Origin: Gluconacetobacter azotocaptans
GTDB taxonomy: Bacteria > Pseudomonadota > Alphaproteobacteria > Acetobacterales > Acetobacteraceae
Direction of reading: 5' to 3'
Assembly (NCBI RefSeq): GCF_014174355.1
Contig: NZ_JABEQF010000001.1
Span: 427,843 to 491,842, forward strand
Length of the DNA: 64,000 nucleotides
Part shown: positions 8,601 through 15,797 of the stretch, one piece after another
Position numbering within the stretch: the stretch's first letter is position 1
How the letters are laid out: the number at the start of each line of letters is the position of its first letter
Program-made: the position numbers and the translations under genes
The notes under the pieces: generated by a model
The model's input: only the letters and a program-made list of their open reading frames with translations
Told to the model about the DNA's origin: nothing
Database searches by the model: none

Positions 8601-9742
8601 GGCGGCAGGCGCCGCTTCTGCAAGGCCAGCATTGCCTTCAGAAGGCTGACCAGTCCCGACGCGGGCTCGAGATGCCCGACATTCGTCTTTACCGAACCGA
8701 TCGGCAGCGGGGTGTTTCTCGGCTGGCCCAGGGCAGTGCCCAGCGCCGTCGTTTCCACGGGGTCGCCGGCCGGGGTGCCGGTGCCGTGCGCTTCGACGAA
8801 GGCGAGCTGATCGGGCGATATGCCCGCCCGGTCATAGACTTCGCGCAGCAGGGCGGTCTGGGCCTTGGCGCCGGGGAAGGTCAGGCCTGGCGTACGCCCG
8901 TCGGCGTTGACCGCGGTGCCGAGAATGACCGCGCGGATATCGTCCCCGTCACGTCGGGCCGCCGACAGGGGCTTGAGCAGCAGCATGACGCCGCCCTCGC
9001 CCCGCACATAGCCGTCGGCATCGGCGCTGAACGAATGGCACCGGCCGGTCGGGGACAGCATTCCCGCGGCGCAGAAGCCGATGAACGGATAGGGCGACAG
9101 CAGCATGCTGACACCGCCGACCATGGCCAGGTCCGTACGACCGGCCCGTAGATCCTCGCACGCGGTATGCAGGGCGAACAGGGACGACGAACAGGCGGTG
9201 TCGATCGTCATGCTTGGCCCACGCAGGCCAAGAGCGTGGGAAACACGATTGGCGAAAATGCTCAGCGTGTTGCCCGGCATGAAATAGGCGTCCGACGACG
9301 ACGGGTCGGTCAGGCGCTGGTTGGCATATTCCAGGCCCGAGGCACCGATATAGACGCCTGCCGTGGCGATCGCCTCGGGCGTCGTCCCCGCGTCTTCCAG
9401 GGCTTCCCAGGCTAGTTCCAGCAGCAGGCGCTGCTGCGGGTCGATCTGCCGGGCTTCGCGCGCCGAAATGCCGAAGAACGCAGCGTCGAACTGTTCGACA
9501 TTGTCCAGTGTCGCGGCGTGCGTCGCATAGAACTTCCCGGGCTCGCCGCGACGCGGGTGCCAGAAATCCCGCAATGGAAAGCGGTTTTCGGGGATCGGTC
9601 GTACGCTTTCGCGTTCTTCGTCCAGAAGTTGCCAAAGACCGGCAAGATCCGTCGCGCCGGGCAGTCGACAGGAAGCGCCGATAATGGCGATGGGCTCTTC
9701 CGGATTGTCGGCACTGTACCCAGACGTGGAACGGTTCAGCAT
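2678..9742 (-). CDS. Highly reducing type I polyketide synthase (KS-AT-DH-psiMT-ER-KR-ACP), RkpA-like
   Basis: A 2354-residue multidomain megasynthase. KS: DTACSSS with Cys near 183, then VEAHGTGTPAGDP and NVGHLEPASG. AT: GHSVGE with Ser near 622. DH: His near 920 in LADHMVGDTIV, and Asp in TALDGTFQ. A methyltransferase-like region lies around 1315-1395. ER (about 1600-1930) has HGAAGGVGLA. KR (about 1960-2180) has TGGTGGFG and the SSA...GQGAYVAAN active site. ACP: GMDSLTAVE with Ser near 2266. There is no thioesterase, so another enzyme must release the chain; the oxoamine synthase downstream is the obvious candidate. This domain order is typical of iterative PKSs that make fully reduced, fatty-acid-like chains. 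ATG 9742 precedes the conserved PIAIIGASCRLPG; a TTG start 17 codons upstream is possible. Confidence 0.93.
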   Translation of the reverse strand: MLNRSTSGYSADNPEEPIAIIGASCRLPGATDLAGLWQLLDEERESVRPIPENRFPLRDFWHPRRGEPGKFYATHAATLDNVEQFDAAFFGISAREARQIDPQQRLLLELAWEALEDAGTTPEAIATAGVYIGASGLEYANQRLTDPSSSDAYFMPGNTLSIFANRVSHALGLRGPSMTIDTACSSSLFALHTACEDLRAGRTDLAMVGGVSMLLSPYPFIGFCAAGMLSPTGRCHSFSADADGYVRGEGGVMLLLKPLSAARRDGDDIRAVILGTAVNADGRTPGLTFPGAKAQTALLREVYDRAGISPDQLAFVEAHGTGTPAGDPVETTALGTALGQPRNTPLPIGSVKTNVGHLEPASGLVSLLKAMLALQKRRLPPSLHCDNPNPAIPFAALNLDVVTKALPLGEGPLIAGINNFGFGGANAHAILASAPIAPTQNRPPAPASDDRLPLLLSARSEAGLRSLARIWSTTPWTDTDLRGMATRRAHLAYRLGVPAGDAADMRAALAAWVDARAHPDVVTGQALAQGRTVFVFSGNGTQFSGMGQDLLDISPAFAAGIAEADAALRPHLGWSVLEAMRSGDWSAKPADIAQPMLFAFQIGVLRGLAQQGMRADIAIGHSVGEIAAAFYVGMLDLAEAARIVVLRSRHQATAPGGGMAALHGDVDEATRLMEQAAPGLEIAAYNAPNALAAAGDVEALDLLEAANTGTSLQIHRLKVGYAYHSSKMDAIAAPLIQDLGPIAARLPDRALISTVTGQPVTTLFDAEYWWRNVRAPVLFAEGVRQAATLGGAIFIEIGPRPVLQHYLRDILRDGDVQSRVMPAVPAKITTDPFPRAALACFAAGGDILSASCFVGPAHVRGLPGVQWQRERYWFAPTDDAAVVLWDQQNTHPLLGARGKTDPNEWIAHLDSAVQPWLADHMVGDTIVLAAACMIEFAFTAARAAWPAAQVLELRDFQIMRPVIIDPAHLREIRVRLAADGTITIDSRPRLAQAVWTRHATTRAGVSPVSPVALPPATADSVLAGDALYATARAAGLAYGPAFQRVGATAMAVDRVDVTLTGQSPITGLTLDPTALDGTFQALVGLAVNHAGPQSADAPLPRKFGTIRLDMTADAPVRGQAAVTTSGPRETEADIVMLDAAGRAVLSATACWFTRMPGERPTPVAERSFHEIWLPSPIAPAPLSDDRFLALRPTLETPAGDADDRDAGLLAQAFLATCSATETLPVDGPTEAPDLARVWQTLFLDLPQWLPAALLLAWVGEQSGVAGTIRPDAAAGDDAFPDVAFRQLLSGRAVELAAAQIADAIAAYTRDWPQDRPVRVLELHADRGTLTRQLAPLLTGLPTRLDYTVLEPNRERQARLRPTLLAHLPGIVLAETVPAGAYDVLVAYTPGLHGVVPAAILAQADRLAPGGLILVAEAAEDSSWTTLRGLSADPLTTIAAWRELPHRLRAVAESTPSQAPFPLALLAAVAAEAEDPLSTADAAPALAPMRLSYAPQDEIADDETALAARAMLALAHDARQAAEAGECLAVITRDAGSTPHEAARVALARTIANEFPSLRCRRIDLSSAMTEAGIEDALRAEGAAADDEREVRWTPDGRLVRRLREGLPDRAATPASDPVRLIQPVPGPLDRLCWVPQARTEPGPRDVVIDVRASGLNYRDVLSAIGMLPDELLLDGFAGATLGMECTGVVEAVGAEVTDLAPGDRVMALSAAAHASCVVTDRRSVLPLPDWLSFSAGATVPVAYLTVLYALETVGSLRAGETVLIHGAAGGVGLAAIQYASHVGARIIATAGSPAKRAALRRLGIETVLDSRSLRFGADVLDVTGGQGVDAVLNALSGDAMERSLELLRPFGRFLELGKRDFLANTRVGIGPLRQNVSYHAIDVDALVRHRPELVGTLTQRLHALLEEGALGPLPHTSFPAAAATDAFALMRTSAHVGKIVLTMGPVHVPSDLEVPADRTVLVTGGTGGFGARAALWLVSRGARHLVLVSRRGPEADGVAALRATLLDAGALTVEVRACDVTDPTGLAALIGDIRATMPPLGGIVHAAVSVADGLVSTLSEEQVTASVQAKLGGALALDRLTRDDPLSLFLVFSSATITLGAPGQGAYVAANAAVEALIQRRRDAGLPGCAVRWGPIADAGFLERNAAAREALDRRLGAQSMRAMAALDALPDLLVSSDPCPVLADMDWQATGNMLPILDEPLFGAVARRRDEDSDTGDLMSLLATATEERRREIVADVILGELTRIMQADREALPLDQPLAELGMDSLTAVELALGLERRLGVSLPGFAWQEMTVGRVARQVAALLGNGGQDATAPAEAVLTRHLSDEERQTVSVSPELAPQNEEDLIPVDEGK

Positions 9743-10066
9743 GAAGGGATGTATTTCCAGATGCGGTGATGACACAGGATGTAACGCGATCAAGACGGGG
9801 CGAAAAGGTCTGGCGGGATCGAAAAGCGGTTAAGTGGAAGCCCGTCTATTCCCTTTCGTCACAGCTCGGACCCTCACGGATCGTCAGAAGGGGCCGGCGG
9901 ACGCGTGGCCCCGCATCCGCTCCCCGCGGACGTCGGGCAGGGGGGGCGATAAAAAGCTGCTCGGGAAATGAAACCGTCGGTCGTCCAGCGCGGGAAGCAA
10001 GGGAAATATCCGGCGATGGGAATTTTCAACCTGTGTGCTCGTAACTGCGCGGAAAAATAAATAAAA

Positions 10067-10096
10067 ATTTTATTTCGAAATATCCGTTTGTGTCAA
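10067..10096 (-). promoter_or_regulatory. Sigma70-type promoter for the PKS operon
   Basis: On the minus strand there is a perfect -35 TTGACA (10096-10091), an 18-base spacer and a -10 TAAAAT (10072-10067). It is followed by an AT-rich initially transcribed stretch. Transcription would start near 10060, giving an untranslated leader of about 320 nt before the PKS ATG at 9742. This is the clearest sigma70-like match I noticed in the window. Confidence 0.6.
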
Positions 10097-10124
10097 CCTC
10101 GTTGCGGCCTGACATCCTTGCGGA

Positions 10125-10300
10125 CCGGCGCAGCTGCCGTGGCGCGTCTGGCGCAAGCGGTGGGACCAGCTGGATCTCGAACATATCGCGGATGAGCTCG
10201 AAGACGTGGACAACAGCGAATAGTGCGAGCGGCAGGCGCATGGCGGTCCTGATCACCCATCTCCTGAAATGGATCAGGCATGAGCGGGCGCGCGGAGCAG
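10125..10300 (+). pseudogene. DUF29 family remnant
   Basis: The frame starting at 10161 reads WDQLDLEHIADELED, the signature of DUF29 proteins, then hits an in-frame TAG at 10221. The next family block, MAVLITHLLKW, resumes at 10240 in another frame, so the gene carries both a nonsense codon and a frameshift. Only about 55 residues of the usual roughly 140 are recognisable. DUF29 genes are common, often multicopy accessory genes of cyanobacteria and proteobacteria with unknown function. Confidence 0.7.
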
Positions 10301-10936
10301 TTCTTGCTGGTTTCGGCGAACCGGATAGCAGTCAGTTCGCCCTTATCGTGTGCGATCTCATGCTTTTCCCCCTCGGCCAACGAATCGCATGAATATTTGA
10401 CGAATTGGCGAGGATCGACGTAATCCGCGCCAATGCCCGATGGATTCGCGGCGTACCATCAATGCAAGCATCACCATAACAGCGCCTATTTCCGTATCCG
10501 GAATTCATTCCTCGCTCGGGCGAATACCGGGCCGTGCCTTATCACGGCGTGTCGTGTCGCTTATGACTGGTTCCTGGACGACGATGAGCGGGGGCCAACG
10601 GAACGAAATCCAGCCGAAATATTACATGTTGCGCCCACCACCTGAAGGCGGCCCAGTTCCAGGTCGTAGGATGCTATCGGTGCCGATTCTGTGCGCCGGC
10701 CGTGCGCGGCGCCAAGTCTGCGTTCCGTGGCCCGCGATAGTTCCGGTTAGTTCGTGTGGGCCAGCGGCATCGGCTGTCACCTGCTGTTGGTATCGTTTCT
10801 TTCGACGCTACCAACATGACCACGGGCTGCTGTGGATTTCCACGGCCCGCATGGGAAAGGTCGCGGACAGAAAATGCCGGTTTTCCCGCACTTTCCGGCC
10901 CGCATGGTCTGTATGAAGCATCATGGAACAGGTGGT

Positions 10937-11239
10937 TGGTGTCCGCGGCGGGATTCGAACCCACGGCCCCAGGATTCATCCCACTTCGGCTTTCGCCGCC
11001 GCCATCGGGTGATGGCGTTCGTGGTCTGGACTGTCCCTTCACCTTGGACCCGAAGGCCGTTAGGTGCTGCCCGTCCAGTCTCTACACCTTCCCGGCCAGG
11101 CCGGGCTTGGCTCGGGATCGGCACGGCGCGCGGCCCGAGCGTTCCCCGAATTTGAGCAGATCCGTCACGAGGTTTCCCGCCGTGACGCCCAATTTTGAAA
11201 CCAGGAATCCTGTGCTCTATCCTGCTGAGCTACGCGGAC
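10937..11239 (-). tRNA. tRNA-Arg (anticodon CCU), interrupted by a group I intron
   Basis: The 5' exon (11239-11203) gives acceptor GTCCGCG, D-arm GCTC/GAGC, anticodon stem CAGGA and TTCCT. The 3' exon (10976-10937) gives AA, stem TCCTG, variable loop GGGCC, T-arm GTGGG-TTCGAAT-CCCGC, acceptor CGCGGAC, A73 and an encoded CCA. Joining them yields a 77-nt tRNA with anticodon loop TTCCTAA, that is CCU. The acceptor and anticodon stems pair perfectly. The intervening 226 nt are a group I intron. holA is next upstream on the same strand. The tRNA 3' end faces the gene-poor region. Confidence 0.95.
10977..11202 (-). ncRNA. Self-splicing group I intron (IC3-like) in the tRNA-Arg anticodon loop
   Basis: The 226-nt intron lies after U36 of the anticodon and ends in G (10977), as group I introns do. 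Near its 5' end the exon CCU pairs with GGG to form P1 with a U.G pair at the splice site. P2 is CGTCACG/CGTGACG capped by GGGAAACC. The core has P-like CAAATTCGG, Q-like CCGAGCCAAGC, R-like GTGTAGAGACTGGACGG (11087-11071) and S-like AAGGGACAGTCCAGACC (11039-11023). Near the 3' end are GCCATC/GATGGC and a GAAA-capped hairpin. The layout and core strongly resemble the Azoarcus tRNA-Ile and Agrobacterium tRNA-Arg introns. It contains no endonuclease ORF. Confidence 0.93.
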
Positions 11240-11249
11240 ACACAGATGC

Positions 11250-11278
11250 TGTGTAGACGACCGCCGGGCTGGGGGCAA
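11250..11278 (-). promoter_or_regulatory. Candidate promoter of the tRNA-Arg gene
   Basis: Minus-strand TTGCCC (11278-11273), a 17-base spacer and TACACA (11255-11250) lie just upstream of the mature tRNA 5' end at 11239. The boxes are imperfect, but spacing and position fit a dedicated tRNA promoter in the short gap after holA. Confidence 0.35.
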
Positions 11279-11300
11279 GCGTCCGTCGTTCAGGTTTGGC

Positions 11301-12317
11301 TTACCGATCCCGCCGCAGCATCATTGCAGTACCCGCCAGGCGGGCGATGTGACGGCGGCACAATGTCAGGTCCGGCGCGCCGGTCTGCTTGCAGGCCAGT
11401 TCCAGGCTCTGGGTCTGTTCGGCGGCGTCCATCAGGCGGTCGGCGGTCCACAGCGAGAGGGCCTGGCCGAAGGATTCGGTGCGCTTGAAGAATACGGGGG
11501 GGCGCAGGGCGCGCATGGCATCGGTGCGGCTCTGCCCCGAATCCATCGCGAGGCGCGCCCGGCGCAGGCGGTGCAGGTGCGACAGCAGGGATCGTGCGAT
11601 GGCGATGGGGCTGGTGCCCTCGGCCAGGGCGCGTTCGATCGCCATGTCGGCCGCCGCCCGGTCGCCGGCCGTTGCGGCGAAGGCCGCGTCTTCCAGTGAC
11701 ACCCCGGCGGCGTCACCGATGCAGGTGCGTACGTCATCCAGTGACAATTGTCCACCGCGACCGGCATACAGCGCCAGTTTCTCGACCTCGCCGCGGGTGG
11801 CGGCGCGGTCGGGGCCCAGAAGGCCGGCGAACCATGACAGGGCGTCCGGGTCGATCCGGATCTCCTCGGCCGCCAGCATCTGGCGGATCGACGCCTCCAG
11901 CGCGCGGCCTTCCTCGGGATAGCACGCGATGGCGGCAGTTTCGGCATGGCTCTCGACCAGCGTGCGCAGGCGCGAGCGCGAGGCCAGGCCCGGCGCCTCG
12001 ACAATCACCAGCGTGTCGGATGCCTGCCCCAGGCAGTGCTTCAGCGGGGTGGTCATGGCATCCGTGGCGTCACGGACCCAGACGACGCGTCGTCCACCGG
12101 TCAGCGACAGGGCGAAAACCTCTTCCTCCAGCCGCTCCGGTGCGTCGCGGTCCAGGACGGCGACCCGAAAGGGGTCGTCCAGGTCGGGCGCCACGGCCAG
12201 GGCTGCCGTGCGGGCGCGCTCGCGGACCAGGCCGGTGTCGTCGCCATGCAGCAGGATGACGCGCAAGGCCCCCGGGTCGCGCAGGATGCGCGCGGCCGAA
12301 CGCGCGTCGAGCTTCAC
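11301..12317 (-). CDS. holA: DNA polymerase III, delta subunit
   Basis: A 338-residue clamp-loader subunit that opens the beta sliding clamp. The N-terminal ILRDPGALRVILLHGDDTGLVRERA is the usual delta-subunit opening, followed by the family blocks LVIVEAPGL, ACYPEEGRALEASIRQML and LGPDRAATRGEVEKLALY. Length is close to the usual 340. It starts at a GTG that overlaps the stop of lptE (GTGA), so the two are translationally coupled. The in-frame extension upstream of this GTG lies inside lptE and is not family-like. It is the last gene of the DUF3576-leuS-lptE-holA order typical of alphaproteobacteria. Confidence 0.93.
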   Translation of the reverse strand: MKLDARSAARILRDPGALRVILLHGDDTGLVRERARTAALAVAPDLDDPFRVAVLDRDAPERLEEEVFALSLTGGRRVVWVRDATDAMTTPLKHCLGQASDTLVIVEAPGLASRSRLRTLVESHAETAAIACYPEEGRALEASIRQMLAAEEIRIDPDALSWFAGLLGPDRAATRGEVEKLALYAGRGGQLSLDDVRTCIGDAAGVSLEDAAFAATAGDRAAADMAIERALAEGTSPIAIARSLLSHLHRLRRARLAMDSGQSRTDAMRALRPPVFFKRTESFGQALSLWTADRLMDAAEQTQSLELACKQTGAPDLTLCRRHIARLAGTAMMLRRDR

Positions 12318-13057
12318 TGGTTGCCCGTCGTTCCGTTCGCGGGCTGGCTCTCGTTCGCGCCCGACGGGTTGGGGTTGGTGCGCCCGATGGCCATTGCGGG
12401 CATGCCGTCCTCGCCCACCGACTGCTGCTGAATCTCGGTGCTGGAATTGGGCATGACGTTGGGATCGACATAGCTTGGCCGCGGTCCGGCCACACGCGTC
12501 TGCTGCGGTGGCGGGGCCTGGGTGCGGAACCAGATCGCGACCTGCTGGGTAATCCGCTCGGCCAGCGTATTGGCGATCCGGCGGGCCAATACGGCCTGAT
12601 TCAGGTTCTGGGCGAAATATTGCTCGTAGGTCTCGTTTTCGCCGTCCATGACCTGTGCGTTGCCCTGGGCCAGGACGACCGGCGCGGGTGCCACCGTCCG
12701 CAGGACCCAATGCGCGTGGCCGGTGGCGCGGGTGCGGCCGGAGGTATTGTCCGCATGGATGTCCAGGCTTTCGTTCATGACGAACGAATTGACCTGCAAG
12801 ACGTAGCCGGTGGGGTTTTCGGGGCCGGACCCGGCCATGTCCTGTTGCAGGAACAGGCGCAGTTCCTGGCCGTACCGTTCCGGGATGCCGGCGACATAGA
12901 CCTGTCGCAGCTTGTCCGGAATGGTGCCGCCGTCCGCCGCCTGGCCGCCGCCGCTGCCATACAGGGGCTGAAAGCCGCAGCCCCCCAGCGCCAGCAGCAG
13001 GGCCGCCGCCATGACCCGGAATGCGCCCCGGCGGCGCGCTTGGCGGGGAAGGGTCAT
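12314..13057 (-). CDS. lptE: LPS-assembly lipoprotein LptE
   Basis: A 247-residue outer-membrane lipoprotein that plugs and chaperones LptD in lipopolysaccharide export. The signal sequence ends in a lipobox LALGGC with Cys27, followed by GFQPLYG, the classic LptE start. The body carries LRQVYVAGIPERYGQELR and the late ANTLAERITQQVAIW helix. The tail after about residue 190 is a proline/asparagine-rich low-complexity extension that most LptEs lack. It begins 4 nt after leuS and overlaps holA, so it belongs to one transcript. Confidence 0.9.
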   Translation of the reverse strand: MTLPRQARRRGAFRVMAAALLLALGGCGFQPLYGSGGGQAADGGTIPDKLRQVYVAGIPERYGQELRLFLQQDMAGSGPENPTGYVLQVNSFVMNESLDIHADNTSGRTRATGHAHWVLRTVAPAPVVLAQGNAQVMDGENETYEQYFAQNLNQAVLARRIANTLAERITQQVAIWFRTQAPPPQQTRVAGPRPSYVDPNVMPNSSTEIQQQSVGEDGMPAMAIGRTNPNPSGANESQPANGTTGNQ

Positions 13058-13061
13058 CCGG

Positions 13062-15677
13062 TCAGCCTGCGATCACGAAATTGACGATGCGGTTGGGCAC
13101 GTGGATGCGTTTGACGATCTTTCGCCCGTCCAGCAGGCGCGCGATGTTCGGTTCGGCCTCGGCCTGGGCCAGAATGTCGGCGGCCGGGGCATCCGGGATG
13201 GCCTCGATCGTGGCGCGCAGCTTGCCCATGATCTGGATCGCGATGGTCACCTGGCGCGCGACCAGCAGCGCCGGATCGGCCTCGGGCCACGCGCGCTGAA
13301 CGGCCGGCGCCTGGCCGGGCTCGAGGATGGAGAGCATCTCCTCGGCCTGGTGCGGCACCATCGGGGCCGTCAGCAGGCACAGGGTCCGCGCGGCCTCGCG
13401 GCGGGCGAAATCCATGCCCTCCTGGCCCGACTGCCGTTCGGTATCGGCAAGGGCGGAGGTCAGTTCGTGCAGGCGCGCCACCGCCACATTGATGGCGAAT
13501 CCGTCCAGCGCGTCGCCTACGGACACGATCGCCCGGTGGGTGGCGCGCCGCAGCGCATCGGCGGCGTCGGATACGGTTTCCGGGCAGGTCGCCGTGTCGG
13601 GCACGGTCTCGGCGACCGTGCGGACGGTGCGGAACAGGCGTTGCAGGTATCGCGCGGCACCCGCCACCCCGGCCTCGGTCCATTCCATGTCGCGCTCCGG
13701 CGGGCTGTCGGACAGCACGAACCAGCGGGCGGTGTCGGCGCCGAACCGTTCGATGATCGCGACCGGGGCGACGGTGTTCCGCTTGGATTTGGACATCTTC
13801 TCGACACGGCCGAGGGTGACCGGCGTGCCGGTGTCGCGGCGGACGGCGCCCTCCGCGCGGCGTTCCACTTCCTCAGGGTACAGCCATTGCCCGTCGGCGT
13901 CGCGGTAGCTTTCGTGGTTCACCATGCCCTGGGTGAACAGGCCGTCGAACGGTTCGTTCAGGCCGACATGCCCGGTCTCGCGCATCGCGCGGGTGAAGAA
14001 GCGGGCATAGAGCAGATGCAGGATCGCGTGTTCGATGCCGCCGATATACTGGTCGACCGGCAGCCAGCCATCGGCGGCGGCGCGCACGGTCGGGGCCGCG
14101 GCATGCGGTGCGGTGAAGCGCGTGAAATACCACGAACTGTCGACGAACGTGTCGAACGTGTCCGTCTCGCGCGTGGCATCGGCCCCGCAGCGCGGGCAGG
14201 CGACATGCTTCCAGCTGGGGTGATGCTCAAGCGGGTTGCCGGGGCGATCGAACGTCACGTCCTCGGGCAGCACCACCGGCAACTGGTCGTCGGGCACCGG
14301 TACCGCACCGCAGGAGGCGCAATGGATGACCGGGATCGGGCAGCCCCAGTAGCGCTGGCGCGAAATGCCCCAGTCGCGCAGGCGCCAGTTCACGACGCCC
14401 CGGCCGACGCCCATTCCTTCGAGGCGCGCGATTGCCTCGGCCTTGGCCTGGACCGTATCCAGACCGTCGAGGAAGCCGGAATTGAACAGCGTGCCGTCGC
14501 CGTCCCACGCCTTGCCGGTGATGGTGAAAGCTGTCGCGTCCTCGCCAGGCGGCAGCACCACGGGGCGGAACGGCAGATGGTAGGCATTGGCGAAATCGAG
14601 GTCGCGCTGGTCGCCGCACGGGCAGCCGAAGATGGCCCCCGTGCCGTACTCCATCAGCACGAAATTTGCGATCCAGACCGGGAAGGTCTGGTCGGGCGCG
14701 AAGGGGTGGGACACGCGCAGGCCGGTGTCGAACCCGCGCTTTTCCGCGGTTTCGATCGCTTCCTCGGACGTGCCCAGCCGGCGGCATTCGGCAATGAAGG
14801 CCGCGGCCTCGGCGTTGGTCTGCGCGACCCGCGCCGCCAGCGGATGGTCGGCGGCAACGGCGATGAAGGCCATGCCGAACAGCGTGTCGGGCCGCGTGGT
14901 GAAGACTTCGACGGAATCGAGGTCGGTGTCGAAGCCGGCGGGCGGGCTGTGCAGCGCGAAGCGCACGCGCGCGCCGACCGACCGGCCGATCCAGCGCTCC
15001 TGCATGGTGCGCACCCGGTCCGGCCAGCGCGGCAGGTGCGACAGGCCGTCCAGCAGGTCGGGGGCGAATTTAGTGATGCGCAGGAACCACTGCGACAGCT
15101 GCTTCTTCTCGATCGGGGCGCCCGAGCGCCAGCCGCAGCCGTCGACGACCTGTTCGTTGGCCAGGACGGTGTGGTCCACCGGGTCCCAGTTCACCCAGCT
15201 TTCGCGCCGTTCCACCAGGCCGGCCTGCAGCATGTCCAGGAACAGCTTCTGCTGCTTGCCGTAATACTCCGGCAGGCAGGTCGCGATTTCACGATCCCAG
15301 TTGAACGAGAAGCCCAGGCGCTTCAGCGTGCCGCGCATGGCGGCGATATTGTCCAGCGTCCACGTGCGCGGGTGCACGCCGCGTTCCCGCGCCGCGTTTT
15401 CGGCGGGCAGGCCGAACGCATCCCACCCCATCGGGTGCAGCACCGAATAGCCGCGCGCGCGCTTGTAGCGCGCAACCACGTCGCCCAGCGTGTAGTTGCG
15501 GACGTGACCCATGTGGAGCTGCCCCGACGGATAGGGAAACATTTCCAGCACGTAGTATTTCGGCCGGTCGGCGGGGGGGACGTCGGGCACGTCGAAGACC
15601 CCCGCCCGTTCCCATTCCGCCTGCCAGCGCGGCTCGGCGGTGTGGAAATCATAGGGGGCGGGGGAGGTCTCGGTCAT
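13062..15677 (-). CDS. leuS: Leucyl-tRNA synthetase
   Basis: An 871-residue class I aminoacyl-tRNA synthetase that charges tRNA-Leu. The HIGH-type motif is HMGH at 55-58 within [16 protein letters not shown], and KMSKSKRN lies near residue 627. Between them are the CP1 editing domain (about 230-420) and a zinc-ribbon-like Cys motif ([16 protein letters not shown]) around 450-505. Length is normal. It is the second gene of the operon after DUF3576 and is separated from lptE by 4 nt. Confidence 0.97.
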   Translation of the reverse strand: MTETSPAPYDFHTAEPRWQAEWERAGVFDVPDVPPADRPKYYVLEMFPYPSGQLHMGHVRNYTLGDVVARYKRARGYSVLHPMGWDAFGLPAENAARERGVHPRTWTLDNIAAMRGTLKRLGFSFNWDREIATCLPEYYGKQQKLFLDMLQAGLVERRESWVNWDPVDHTVLANEQVVDGCGWRSGAPIEKKQLSQWFLRITKFAPDLLDGLSHLPRWPDRVRTMQERWIGRSVGARVRFALHSPPAGFDTDLDSVEVFTTRPDTLFGMAFIAVAADHPLAARVAQTNAEAAAFIAECRRLGTSEEAIETAEKRGFDTGLRVSHPFAPDQTFPVWIANFVLMEYGTGAIFGCPCGDQRDLDFANAYHLPFRPVVLPPGEDATAFTITGKAWDGDGTLFNSGFLDGLDTVQAKAEAIARLEGMGVGRGVVNWRLRDWGISRQRYWGCPIPVIHCASCGAVPVPDDQLPVVLPEDVTFDRPGNPLEHHPSWKHVACPRCGADATRETDTFDTFVDSSWYFTRFTAPHAAAPTVRAAADGWLPVDQYIGGIEHAILHLLYARFFTRAMRETGHVGLNEPFDGLFTQGMVNHESYRDADGQWLYPEEVERRAEGAVRRDTGTPVTLGRVEKMSKSKRNTVAPVAIIERFGADTARWFVLSDSPPERDMEWTEAGVAGAARYLQRLFRTVRTVAETVPDTATCPETVSDAADALRRATHRAIVSVGDALDGFAINVAVARLHELTSALADTERQSGQEGMDFARREAARTLCLLTAPMVPHQAEEMLSILEPGQAPAVQRAWPEADPALLVARQVTIAIQIMGKLRATIEAIPDAPAADILAQAEAEPNIARLLDGRKIVKRIHVPNRIVNFVIAG

Positions 15678-15761
15678 GATTTCGGTCCGGGGCGCATGGC
15701 CCTGATAGGCGAAGGAAAGGAAGGGCGGTCAGGGCGCCTGGTCCTGACGGCAGGGTCGTGA

Positions 15762-15791
15762 CCCATCCCGGCGCACCCGCGCCGGGATGGG
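15762..15791 (-). terminator. Strong GC hairpin between DUF3576 and leuS
   Basis: A perfect 13-bp stem CCCATCCCGGCGC/GCGCCGGGATGGG with a 4-base loop, directly after the DUF3576 stop. No T-run follows it, so it is not a classic intrinsic terminator. It may be an attenuating or RNA-stabilising hairpin that lowers read-through into leuS. Confidence 0.4.
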
Positions 15792-15797
15792 GTGGGA

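Larger units (their letters stand above)
9794..10936. other. Gene-poor region between PKS and tRNA-Arg
   Basis: About 1.1 kb with no convincing intact gene. It holds the PKS promoter (10067-10096) and a broken DUF29 gene (about 10125-10300). The stretch 10050-10090 is unusually AT-rich for this genome. Short open frames between 10400 and 10930 have no recognisable motif and no good ribosome site. The block abuts the 3' end of the tRNA-Arg gene, the usual side for insertion of integrative elements, so it may be decayed mobile DNA (inference). Confidence 0.6.

Noticed and set aside
10433..10916. Small open frames of 70 and 158 codons in the gene-poor region
   Set aside because: No motif, no ribosome site, and they overlap each other; probably chance in decayed DNA.
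13011..15761. Long plus-strand open frame opposite leuS
   Set aside because: leuS is certain; the antisense frame has no motif.
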